NCBI GenBank assembly: GCA_917880885.1
Contig: OU862916.1
Location: forward strand, 48,520,831 to 48,584,830
Length of the DNA: 64,000 nucleotides
Origin: Limnephilus marmoratus
Taxonomy: Eukaryota; Arthropoda; Insecta; Trichoptera; Limnephilidae
Reading direction: 5' to 3'
Positions 33,190 through 43,045 of the stretch are shown piece by piece (position 1 is the stretch's first letter; each line of letters starts with the position of its first letter). Below the pieces are notes generated by a model, which was given only the letters and a program-made list of their open reading frames with translations, searched no databases and was not told the origin of the DNA. The position numbers and the translations under genes were made by a program.

Positions 33190-35049
33190 TAGACGTGGGC
33201 AAAATTGAATGACCGAATTAAATGAATAAATTCAATCTTGTGACACACTCAATCTAATTCTCAATTTCAAAAGGAATTGATTCTTCATTCCTTATCTTTG
33301 GCCTTGCATCCTACGATTTTTAACGACACCATACATTTTTAATTTCCATTTATTTTACTGTTAAATTATTTCAATGAATAATGTGTTCTGTAAACGATTT
33401 AAATATTATATTGTTTCATAGGTATTTAAATATTATTAAACGGGCCGCGCGCCGCGAAGTTTTCGACGGACGGTATTGTGAACGACTCGCCTATTACGAT
33501 TGTATTCCGCTACCGCCGCGCCGCTATTCTAAAAACACCCGAACATCATAAGTCCATGTCCCAAAATGGCCAAAACGCGGCCGCGATTCATCCGGGTTGC
33601 CCGAGCATCTCTTTCACGCAAGGAATTAATCATTTATCCTAAACAATAGTCCTGACATTGTCCTAAGGTCCCCGCCGTCCCAGGTCCGTGTTCAATGTCC
33701 GCGTCCCAGGTACCTAGTCTGTCGAAATCGAGATTGTCCGATTCCGACAGACAGAGGAATTAAAACAAAAGTCTTTTTCACTTGTGACGTCATGGTCTTT
33801 TGTAATTCTTAGACCTAAAAATGACGTCAGGCGTCATCGTCACGTCAATGTCACGATATGTCCCAAACGCATCCCAGTCCTAGGTCCGCAGCTCGCGAGT
33901 AAATCAAGTCACTGCTAGGTAAGACACAAAACATTAATCAAAAGTTACTAATTCATTCGTCAATGCCAGCCCTTAATCCGTCCGCGCGGTTCATTTATTC
34001 CCCCGCGCGCCAAGCCGTCAATTTCATTACATAGTTAGTCGAAAACTTTCGACTTTGAATCTGAACATCAGCTAGAAAAGTGAGAAGCGATGCTTATCGG
34101 TTTTTTGGTACGTACGAAAGATATTGTACCTACCTACTTTTAGACGTAGATCTTGGGTCGATATAATATGTAAATTTGCAGATATTATAAGGCCAATTAG
34201 CTGTGGTTAGCTATCATAAAATACTCATCTTAATGTTAAAATGATGTTTGTATTAGATCACGTAAAATGGAACGAAATTATAAGTTTAATAAATAAAATA
34301 AAATCAATAAAATTTTAAGGGTGAAACGACAATTTGTATAATTTTAAGATATAATTGCTAGCAATAAATACATTTTACATACGAAAAATTACGACACTAA
34401 AAAAAGACAAACAATATAGGATTTAGCATGCGAGATAATGAGATAGAATAATCGGTCTCCTCTTTGTGTGGTGTTTCGTAGCCTATTGGTCTCCTCTTTG
34501 TGCGGTGCTTCGTAGCCTTCCCACTCATTGTGATTTTGAAAACCGATGAAACGAAAAAGCGACACTAAAAAGAGTCGGTTTTAGCGTGCGAGATAATGAG
34601 ATAGAATAATCGGTCTCCTCTTTGTGCGGTGTTCCGTAGCCTATTGGTCTCCTCTTTGTGCGGTGCTTCGTAGCCTCCCCACTCATTGTGATTTGAAAAC
34701 CGATGAAACGAAAAAGCGACACTAAAAAGAGTCAAACACATTAATCTATAGGTTTTAGCCTGCGAGATAATGAGATAGAATAATCGGTCTCCTCTTTGTG
34801 CGATGCTTGGTAGCCTATCAGTCTCCTCTTTTGCGGTACTCCGTGGCCTCCCGGTCTCGTGTGCGGTTAGCCTCCCCATTCATTTAATTTTCAATTTTTT
34901 TTTTTTTTTTTTATTTTATTTTTTTTTATTTTTTTTTTTTTTTTTTTAATTTAATTGAATTAAAGGAATGAATAAAAGGAATCAATTCAAAAGGCCATGG
35001 GAATCAGACTGAATCGATTCACTCCTGGGAATCATTCTGCCCACGTCTA
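33190..35049. mobile_element. Inner hAT-like element (hAT1), 1860 bp, perfect 8-bp target duplication
   Basis: Termini are TAGACGTGGGCA and, inverted, TGCCCACGTCTA. The flanks are identical 8-bp ATTTGTAC at 33182-33189 and 35050-35057. The TAG start, short inverted repeats and 8-bp duplication fit hAT. It sits inside hAT2, so it inserted later. There is no long open frame. The interior holds a GC-richer part (33440-33720), three ~155-bp tandem units (34425-34870) and a long T tract (34897-34947). Confidence 0.9.
34425..34870. repeat. ~155-175-bp tandem array, three units, inside hAT1
   Basis: Each unit has GCGAGATAATGAGATAGAAT, then TCGGTCTCCTCTTTGTG twice, GCTTCGTAGCC, and (in the first two) CCGATGAAACGAAAAAGCGAC. 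Unit starts are near 34427, 34586 and 34760. The third is truncated and more diverged. The CCGATGAAACG...CACTAAAA segment resembles part of the region at 42440-42780. Confidence 0.8.
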
Positions 35050-35365
35050 ATTTGTACCAACTATTTTTCTTTGTATTACTACAAATATAAAGGGGGGACA
35101 AATATGAAGGAGGGACAAACATGAGGTGTGAGGTGGTTTGTTTTGTTGGACTACATTCATGTCATGTACGGGACAAATATGAGGTGAGGTGGTTGGTGTA
35201 TTGGACTACATGTCATGTCACGTGGTTGATGTATTAAACTACATGTCATGTCACGCATAGTTTGGGACAAATGTATGAGGTGGTGAGGCGTGAAGTGTTT
35301 GTATATTCTATGACATTTTTGTATTAGAACCGTGAAGTGGTGATGGGGTAAGCCAATTCATATAT

Positions 35366-36125
35366 TGTGACTACCGCAGAAGCGTCCCAACTGCTCCGAA
35401 ATTTTTATTTTTTATTTTTTTATTCTAAATTCTTGTTAAGTGAATACCGCACAAGAGTACCAACTGCTCCAAAAAAAATTTCTTTAAAATATTTTTTTGT
35501 TGTAAATTATTGTTATGTGAATACACAAAACAATAATTTATGAGCAAAAGAGTCCCAACTGCTCGAAAAAAAATTGTTTTTTTGAATTTTTTTTTATTGT
35601 AAATTATTGTTATGTGAATAAACAAAACAATAATTTATGAGCACAAAAGTCCCAACTGCTCCAAAAAAAATTTTTTTTTTGAAAAATTTTTTTAACGAAA
35701 ATTATTGTTATGTGAATACACATAACAATAATTTATGAGCACAAGAGTCCCAACTGCTCCAAAAAAAATTTTTTTTTTAAATTTTTTATTGTAAATTATT
35801 GTTATGTGGATAAACAAAACAATAATTTATGAGCACAAGAGTACCAACTGCTCCAAAAAAATTTTGTTTGAAAATTTTTTTTATTGTAAATTATTGTTAT
35901 GTGAATACATAAAACAATAATTTATGAGCACAAGAGTCCCAACTGCTCCAAAAAAATTTTTTTTTGAAAAATTTTTTTATTGTAAATTATTGTTATGTGA
36001 ATACACCTTACAATAATTTATGAGCACAAGAGTCCCAACTGCTTAATTTTTTTTTTCCTAAATATTTTTTATTGTAAATTATGTATTGATAAGTGAATAC
36101 CGCACAGCAGTACCAACTGTAGGGA
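35366..36125. repeat. ~96-bp satellite built from a SINE A tail, with a hairpin in each unit
   Basis: Nine occurrences of CCAACTGCTC(C) are spaced 73, 97, 95, 98, 93, 96, 96 and 78 bp apart. Each follows a GCACAAGAGTCC-like block, the same as the 3' end of SINE A read in reverse (CCGCACAAGAATCTCAACTG). Units are separated by A/T runs and an inverted repeat with 14-bp arms ATTATTGTTATGTG around AATA (clearest at 35701-35732). The outer units keep the SINE-like TGAATACCGCACAAGAG. Confidence 0.85.
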
Positions 36126-36204
36126 GGGGATCAGAGGTGGTGAAGGTGGGGAGGGGGTAGGCCTTTTTTTATATCCATTTTTCGTATTACAAAAATAACA
36201 GACA

Positions 36205-36265
36205 CGGGAGGCGGGTATGGGTACCGCCACCCCGGTATTTATTAGAAAACCAACACCTCTGAACC
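36205..36265 (+). mobile_element. Family X 5' end fragment
   Basis: GGGAGGCGGGTATGGGTACC, then GCCACCCCGG and ACCAACACCTCTGAACC match the start of family X. It lies within hAT2. Confidence 0.6.
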
Positions 36266-36446
36266 AAGAAAATCAAGCTGAAGGAAAAAAACCAGCCACC
36301 CCCCCCCCTTCCCCCTGTAAGCGAAAATATTTTGTAACACCTCACCTCAAATGAGGTGGGACACCTCAACACCTCATTTCAATATTTGAGTACCTCATAC
36401 AAACTCATCCTGATATCGTGTCCTACCCAACACTACTTTCCTGGGG

Positions 36447-36655
36447 TCCTAGCATGGTCGATCGGTAAGGATTGATGTGATAACTTTCGGTAACTTCTCA
36501 CCGATCCCTAGCATGATTACAGATCACTAATGAATAAGTAATAGTTCACAATGACTGAGTGTTAATAATATGTATTCGACGTCAACTGGTGGTTGACGTT
36601 AGCGATCTGCAGTTGTCCTAGAGAACGATGAGAAGCTACCGAAAGTTATGCTAGG
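36447..36655. mobile_element. CTAGCA-type MITE, copy 1
   Basis: Starts CCTAGCATGGTCGATCGG; the other end is ...TTATGCTAGGATC. It contains inverted GTAACTTCTCACCGAT and CGATGAGAAGCTACCG blocks, and a middle AGTTCACAATGACTGAGTG shared with the copy at 50747-50983. It begins three bases after the right target duplication of hAT2. Confidence 0.65.
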
Positions 36656-36984
36656 ATCTCTGAACGTCATACGGTTACGGAAAAATTAAAAATATTAATG
36701 AATCGGCAATGTCGAATAGAAATACTAACTTTAACACGTGCACTTTTTGACACTAAAAATGTAGTTAATTAGTTAATGGGATCTTAAGTTATAACTAGTG
36801 ATATTTGAACAACTTTCGTTACTAATGAGCTGTAACCGAATCAATTGATCGCGTGTACGATTTCTTTCAATTCTTCGCCTCCGTTCTTTATAAGTCAGTA
36901 TTTTTGCATAATAACGAACGACACCCCTCAAAGGGTTGTGTATATTGACAGCTTATCTGACACCTTGGTGGCCGCGCTTTTTTA

Positions 36985-37600
36985 TCTACCGACTGTCGGA
37001 ATTATAATATATTGACCATGCTCGCAAACATGGCCAACCGACCATATAGGACTTCTTCTTCTTCTTGTGCAAGATGCAAGATCTCATACTTCTCTGGATG
37101 TCTCATTACATGTCCAAGATATTGAAGTTTTCGGATTTTTATAGTTTTAATAACTTCCTTTTCTTTATTCATCCGAACCATAACATATTCATTCATAACC
37201 CTGTCCATCCAGCTTATTTTAATTATTCTTCTTTAGATCCATATCTCGAATGCCTCATGTTGCCTAAATAGTTCTTCAGTAAGCGTCTATGCCTTCATTC
37301 TATAAAGTAATATCGAAAACACGTAGCATCTGACTATTCGCATTCGTAATCCAAGGTTGAGATCATGACTGAAGAACAATTTTTTCGTGCGGATAAAGGT
37401 TGCACGAGCTTGCTCAATGCGACATTTGATTTCAACCGAAGGATCCCATCTATCATTTATATTGCAGCCCAAGTATATAATATTATGTACCTTCTCTAGT
37501 TTTGTTCCAGCAATAAAAAGATTTTCATCCAAGGACGGATTTAGTAAATATCGCATTGTTAAAGTCGGTTAGATAACCCGAGCTCTACTGAAATTATCTT
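36985..37600 (-). pseudogene. RTE-like LINE RT C-terminal pseudogene
   Basis: The minus strand gives KLEKVHNIIYLGCNINDRWD, PSVEIKCRIEQARATF and RCYVFSILLY (37287-37556). After a frameshift it gives MDRVMNEYVMVRMNKEKEV and RKLQYLGHVMRHPEKYE (37002-37208). This is the C-terminal region of RTE-type LINE proteins (YLG...EI..RI; LQYLGHV.R). Stop codons and a frameshift break it. Confidence 0.75.
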
Positions 37601-37609
37601 ATATTTGCT

Positions 37610-40205
37610 CTCACGAAGCTTGTGGGGATATTGAATGTTTTTATATATTATAAAAGATTAAACAAGCAAGGTAACGTCGAGTGCTATCTTCAATAAAGGA
37701 AGATTAAAGTTATTTTGCATTGGTATTTCTAACCATTTAACACAGCTTCAATCACCATCGTGCTTTTTGATATGCACCTCACCGCTGCTATCACTCCCGC
37801 CCACCGCCCACTTTAGGAACGGCACGAATTAATAATGAAATGATATTATAAAACCATTTGCAAATTAATTCATTGCCTAAACACCGTTATAATTTATTGT
37901 GCTGGGTGTGAGATTGCCATAATGGATACTATGCCGTCATTGAAACACATTCGCTGTTGTTTACGAGTGTTTTTGACAGAAAACAAACTCGTATAACGAA
38001 TGTTAGTAAAGTAGCTTTCTGTAAGCTGAAGCTTGTCATGATGAGGTGTGGATTGGAGCTTTTCACAATGTTTGTAATACAAACGCGCGGGTTAATTTCG
38101 TTAATGTGGACATTAAATTAAATTATTCATATACTAGAAGTTTCTATCTCATTTAATCCCTTATTGAGCAATCGAAAATCATGGAATAAGGAATTTAGGG
38201 TTTAAAGTCAAAATAATAATTTTGCAGTCATTTTGCATTTTTTTTAAATCTGTGCATAGATCTCATTCCTTTAATACTACATTTTTGTATATACCTACTC
38301 TCATTCCAACTATAGTTTGAATTCCCTAATACAACGCTTACTCTTGGTAACACAATGGATCCTTACATTAAGAAACTATAATGTATAAAATTTGTCACAA
38401 TTGATTTGTTTAATTTTAATAACTATTATTATAACATACTATTATTATTATTATTAAAAATTAAAAACCACGATACGTAATATTTGTTATTTAATGTAAT
38501 TTGTATAATTTAATAACTTAGAGTTTAATTTAACAACCATATTATGAAAAAACCAGCCTGTTAACTTCACCCATAATAACAATAGGACTTCCCTAGTATG
38601 GCGGATGAAATAATAAAAAATCTACACAGTGTGCAAAGTTCTTATAATAAATAAATAAATTAAAATAAAATAACAAATACTTAAACAATATGGATGTATT
38701 TGATAACAATTTGAACTTGGCATATTTCACACGCCGGATGTGCCAAATGTGACAATGCATTAAAGTAAAGTAAAGAATTACAAAAATTGATCAAGAAAGC
38801 GCAGAGCATAAATCCCATAGAGAATGATATCAAAAACGCCGGGCCCGAACCCAAATCCAAAGCGTTTACTTACGTGCATACCTTTCTTTACACTTGAACT
38901 AATAAATTAATGATTTGGACAATCAAACCACGCAGGGGATAATTAGTATAGATTTGACATTTTTTGCAACAGTTTTATCCTACATTTCATGCTACTACCC
39001 TGTATTCAATAAATTAAGGTATGTTGAAAAATAAATAAAACCATTATATCATTTCAATATACTACACTAACCTTACCTAAACCTTTTCACCAAAATATCT
39101 GCGGCAGTGTCCGAAACTGCCTATGTACAATTTTAGTTTTTTAGCAATTTTTGAATCCCTTGAAACCCTAGTTTCGGATCTTATCTTCTAATTGCGAGCC
39201 TTTTGTCGGATTTCCTTTCATAGTGCATCAAATTAAGTTTTTTAGGGTATGACTTCTAAACATTTATATATAATTTGTGCTTGAGCTTCACAAAATAAAA
39301 CAAAACTTGCTTTCGGCGATGAATTTTTGCAAACGATTTATTTTTTATGATACACTTTATACACGTAAAGGAGAAAATATATTATGATAAAACCCTTTAC
39401 ACAAAATGTTAAAACAGCGTTTATAAATGATCTGAAAAGCTTTATTTAGTAAACGCTGATCAACGGGCACGCGCTACATTAATGTGATATTTTCCAGAAG
39501 CGAAAAAAATTGGTCATTTTTGTATTTTCCTCCCATATAAAAATCAACGTATTTTAATACAAAATTATCCAGCACGTATGTAGTGTACTCATATGTACCA
39601 TAGAACGCAGAGGTACGAGTAAAAATTCGTTTAAAGTGAGATAAAATTTATAATTAGAGTGATAAGATGAAAATGACATAATGTTATTTGGGTGATAAAA
39701 GCGGAATAGTAAATTAAATAAACAAAAATTTGAATTGATAAAAATACAAAGCTGGCCAATTTAGTACTCTCATGGTTATGTGTGGCGTAAGGCGTGTGTG
39801 TTTTGTATTGTCTGTGACAATTTAAAAACTGTTTTGGAAATTGGTTGCTTAGTATGTGTAAATAAATTTGTACGAGGTGTTTTTTTATACCAGCGTATAC
39901 TGCGTAAGTATTGAAATAAATAATAAGAATTTGAAATATCTTACTTTATAGAACTAGTTTAAATAAGTGTTTACAAAAAATATTAAAAAGTTAGCAAAAA
40001 TGCAGTAACAATTTCAACTACAAATGTAGAAAGAAATTTTTCTCGGCGTTGGATAGTCATTTCTTTTATTTTTATCTTATTCTTCACTGATATATTACAT
40101 TGATGGGTGTAACCTTCTAAAATTGTTCCAATAATAATGAATTATTTCTTTTTAATATTTCTATTTTTGAAATTGACAATTCGTGGTGGAATTCCATAAT
40201 AATAT
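37610..40205. other. Long AT-rich interval, nothing recognised
   Basis: About 2.6 kb, highly AT-rich, with microsatellite-like ATT/TTA runs near 38430-38460. It has no recognised domain, tRNA or shared repeat. Possibly old unique noncoding DNA. Confidence 0.45.
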
Positions 40206-40250
40206 TTTAAAATAAAACAAATTTAAAACTTTATTCCACTTATTGGCCAT

Positions 40251-40282
40251 AACCGGTTTCAGCTCGTTAGAGCCATCCTCAG
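40251..40282 (-). ncRNA. Hammerhead ribozyme core motif
   Basis: Minus strand: CTGAGGA, helix II TGGCTCTAACGAGCT (GCTC/GAGC stem), GAAA, CCGGTT. The core matches CUGANGA/GAAA, with a minimal helix III and cleavage triplet GUU. Confidence 0.55.
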
Positions 40283-40809
40283 ACTGACAAATGATTATAA
40301 ATTGGTAAGCAATTAGAATCATTTGCTAAGTCCCCGCTTTTGTATCCAGTGTAATTTTCATAATCATTTCGAAATTAAAATATGTATTTAGTTTAGACCA
40401 TTCCTACTCCAATGTAAACATGTGTTCCTTCAAAAAGCAATAAAAAAATCCCATACATCATAAATATAATAACAATTTGATAATAAAATTAGGTCATTAA
40501 TAATTCAACTTACTTGTAAGGTTTTTCCGTAAATAATGTTGAAGTGAACTACAAACCCAAGGTAATTAGCCTACTGGAATAAACAAAATATTTAGAACTT
40601 CGGCAGTCCTAAGCGGCTTAGAAACAAATATAGTTGATTAAAATCCTTGTACACAACCCCCCTCCCCCTTCCCCATATTTTATTTGTATATATATATATA
40701 TATATATACACATCTACGGCGTAGACTAAGAATTAATTAAATAAATAAAAAGAAAATACTTTGTTTTAAGTCACTTTATTGTTATTTTTGAAAAATTAAT
40801 AATTATTTG

Positions 40810-41090
40810 ATTAAGAAAGGATCCTCAGATGGTTTGGGCATGTAGAGCGAATGAAAGAAAAAAATAGTGTGAGAAGAATATATGACGCAAATGTGAATGG
40901 AAGAAGAAGTCGGGGACGCCCGAGGAAGACATAGCACGATCAAGTGAATCAGATACTCGAGTCGGGCTATTGAGTCAGAATAATAGAAGGGTATGTATGA
41001 GACGATGTATGAATGTGAGTGAGGCAAAGACTGTGTGCCAAGACCGAGTTATTTGGCGGTCCGTCCTCTCTGGGGGGAAACGGCGTGATG
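40810..41090 (+). pseudogene. RTE-like LINE C-terminal tail
   Basis: One plus frame reads RILRWFGHVERMKEKNSVRR, then NVNGRRSRGRPRKT, a stop, HDQVNQILESG. The LRWFGHVERM...GRPRKTW pattern is a hallmark of the C-terminus of RTE and related LINE proteins. Here the tryptophan position is a stop codon (TAG). Confidence 0.8.
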
Positions 41091-41267
41091 GTTAGTTTAG
41101 TTAGTTAGTTAAGAATTATTTGTACCAGTCTGAAGACAGCTCTAACGAGCAAAAACCGGTTACGGTCAATAAAATTAAGTGGAATAAAGTTTAAAATTTG
41201 TTTTATTATAATGCATATTGAATTATTTCTTGATTAAAGTTTTGGGTGGTAAGGTCGCCCAGGTGAA

Positions 41268-41440
41268 AGACCATAATCAAAACGTTGCTCTTTGGCAGTG
41301 TTTGGTTACCAGATCTGATTAGCCAGGTACTTTCCACATTTCTCTTCCATGATTACTTTTAGCCTCACAACGTGATACATTTGGCGAAGACATAGTCTTT
41401 CGGTGCAGTATCGAAGAGTTCCGGAGATGTTTGAAAATTT
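41268..41440 (+). mobile_element. SINE family A, strongly diverged fragment
   Basis: GTGAAAGACCATAATCAAAACG, GTTTGGTTACCAGATCTGATT, AGCCAGGTACTTTCC and AGCCTCACAACGTGATAC follow the SINE A body order with many differences. No tRNA head. Confidence 0.6.
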
Positions 41441-41861
41441 GTCCAGTATTAACACTGAAAAACGTATAAACGTATTTAAAATACGTTGTTAGTCCTGATT
41501 TAATCATTTCTATTTCAAATTCTTGAATCTATAAATGAACTAAAGGCTAATAAAAACCTTTAATGAATAAATACCTTAACGTACGTTAAAGCTAATCAAA
41601 TAATAACAACAATGGAACGGCGGATTTAGATATTAATAATGTTACAAAATGTCGACAGCATTTATTTTGACACATTGTACGCCCGTTGAAATAATTAGAT
41701 CAACAATACTAATCCCGCTATTGTAACTCCTTTGCCGCACATTTCATTTTACTACGTCAGAATAAACAAGAAGAGCAATAATGATTTACTGAGCACAACC
41801 CCGTTTCATCTGTCTGAGAATTTGTTTGTTACTTTCCGGTTCGATATTTTATATATATTTT

Positions 41862-42295
41862 GACGACCTCCGTAGTCCAGAGGGTAAGACTCTTGACTCA
41901 CAGTCCGGAGGTCGCGGGTTCAAACCCGGCATGCGCAAATAAATTTTATTTGATTAATTTGTGTTATTTCACAATTAATTCATTTAAAATAATATATAGT
42001 ATATTTGCGGCATGTTCCAGAGTGGAAGATACTATCAGTATCGCCCTGGTGTAAGACCACCATTCAGAATTGAAACGTTGCTTGAAAATGGCTTTAGCCG
42101 TGTTTGGTGACCAGATTTGAATAGCCAGGTACTTCCCAACCTTCCTCTTCCCCACCTCCTTCCCCTCCCCACTACCTTATCACTACCTACCTACCTTCAG
42201 CCTCACAACATACCCCAATTGGGGATGCCATAGTCTCACTGGCTCCAGACGGGAGCAGTTGAGATTCTTGTGCGGTTATTCACTGTAAAAAAAAT
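41862..42295 (+). mobile_element. SINE family A, full-length copy
   Basis: The tRNA-like head (41865-41936) has an A box TAGTCCAGAGGGTAAGACTC and a B box GGTTCAAACCC, so an internal RNA polymerase III promoter is present. An AATAAATTT linker, the conserved body with GGTGTAAGACCACC and CCAGATTTGAATAGCCAGG, and a pyrimidine-rich block follow. The 3' end is GAGATTCTTGTGCGG and a poly(A)-like tail (42285-42300). Best-preserved copy in the window; the others are truncated or diverged. Confidence 0.85.
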
Positions 42296-42349
42296 AAAAT
42301 ATATGATATTACCTTGTTACCCACTCGAGCTAAACAGTGATTTTAAAGT

Positions 42350-42800
42350 TTTTCCTCTGATTGCTCAGGATTTTTTGATGATCCTTTTGAATATTTTTCG
42401 GCCACATTGAAAAAATCGTATCTCCGAATTTTTAGCCCCGTTGTGATTTGGAATTCCGATGTAACGGTGCTAAAATGACGCATTTCAGCATCTGCGAAGC
42501 ATCAAACTGCGCTCATTAACCTCTTTGATTATAATATCAGTTTTTAAGGCTCCTATTGGTTGATATATTAAATGGAAATGGCATTAGGTCTGCGCTAATT
42601 GGCCGCTTTGATTATGACCCACTTTTCGAGGCTCCTAGTGGTTGAGATTGTTTTGTTAAAGTTTCGCTTCTACCGCTTGTGAAATGCACTCGATTTTTTT
42701 TAAGTGAAACTTCTTTAGCCCGTTGTGATTTAAAATTCTGATGAAACGGAAGTGCGTCACTAAAATTCATTACTTGACGGGTCCTCGGTTCTAATATAAT
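42350..42800 (+). repeat. Two diverged tandem blocks near SINE B
   Basis: TTAGCCCCGTTGTGATTTGG then TTCCGATGTAACGG (about 42435-42470) recurs as TTAGCCCGTTGTGATTTAAA then TTCTGATGAAACGG (about 42715-42750). Each is near an AGGCTCCTA(T/G)TGGTTGA segment. The block resembles part of the hAT1 tandem unit. Its nature is unknown. Confidence 0.5.
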
Positions 42801-42819
42801 GCGGTAAATTCACGGCTCC

Positions 42820-43045
42820 ACGCGAGCCTCCGATTGCGCAATGGCGTAAACCGCGCGACAAATCTTAGCAGCCAGAGAGACATCCAGCGAACGGATGTTT
42901 GAATCCTAAGAAATCCAAAAAAATAAACATTTTTATTTTTGTAATATCAATAACCAATCTTCAAACCACTTTAAAATAAAAAGGCAAAAGAAAAGAAAGC
43001 AACTTTCTAGTTTCACTTCTACCGGGTGTGAATTAAACACTCTTA
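42820..43045 (+). mobile_element. tRNA-derived SINE family B (copy 2)
   Basis: The A-box-like TGGCGTAAACCGCGCG is followed by AGCAGCCAGAGAGACATC, TTTGAATCCTAAGAAATCC, and the body ending CTTTCTAGTTTCACTTCTAC and CGGGTGTGAATTAAACAC. The B box is mutated (GTTTGAATCC). Confidence 0.65.

Larger units (their letters stand above)
33102..36435. mobile_element. Outer hAT-like element (hAT2) with perfect 8-bp target duplication
   Basis: The element begins TAGTGTTGAGTACC and ends, inverted, GGTAGGACA...TAGTGTTGGGTA (plus strand ...CCCAACACTA). It is flanked by identical 8-bp CTTTCCTG at 33094-33101 and 36436-36443, the duplication size of hAT transposons. About 1.47 kb is its own sequence: G/T-rich repeats with ATGAGGTG motifs, and a satellite at 35380-36125. 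The remaining 1.87 kb is the nested element at 33190-35049. There is no transposase frame, so it is non-autonomous. Confidence 0.85.
40210..41212. mobile_element. Penelope-like inverted pair enclosing an RTE-like LINE tail
   Basis: Left arm (40212-40300: AAACTTTATTCCACTTA, TAACCGGTTTCAGCTCG) and right arm (41125-41212) are inverted copies. The left arm keeps a complete hammerhead core; the right arm has AAAA in place of GAAA. The interior includes the LINE tail at 40810-41090, an (AT)n microsatellite (40688-40710) and no GIY-YIG domain. Confidence 0.65.

Noticed and set aside
35366..36125. CRISPR-like array (regular spacing of a short repeat)
   Set aside because: The units are ~96 bp with related, A/T-rich spacers that carry hairpins and match a SINE tail; the genome is eukaryotic.
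38400..38470. Replication origin or scaffold-attachment region from the AT-rich runs
   Set aside because: AT-richness alone is the background here; no specific signal.
41865..41936. tRNA gene at the start of SINE A
   Set aside because: The sequence runs directly into a SINE body shared with three other copies and has poor acceptor pairing; treated as a SINE head.
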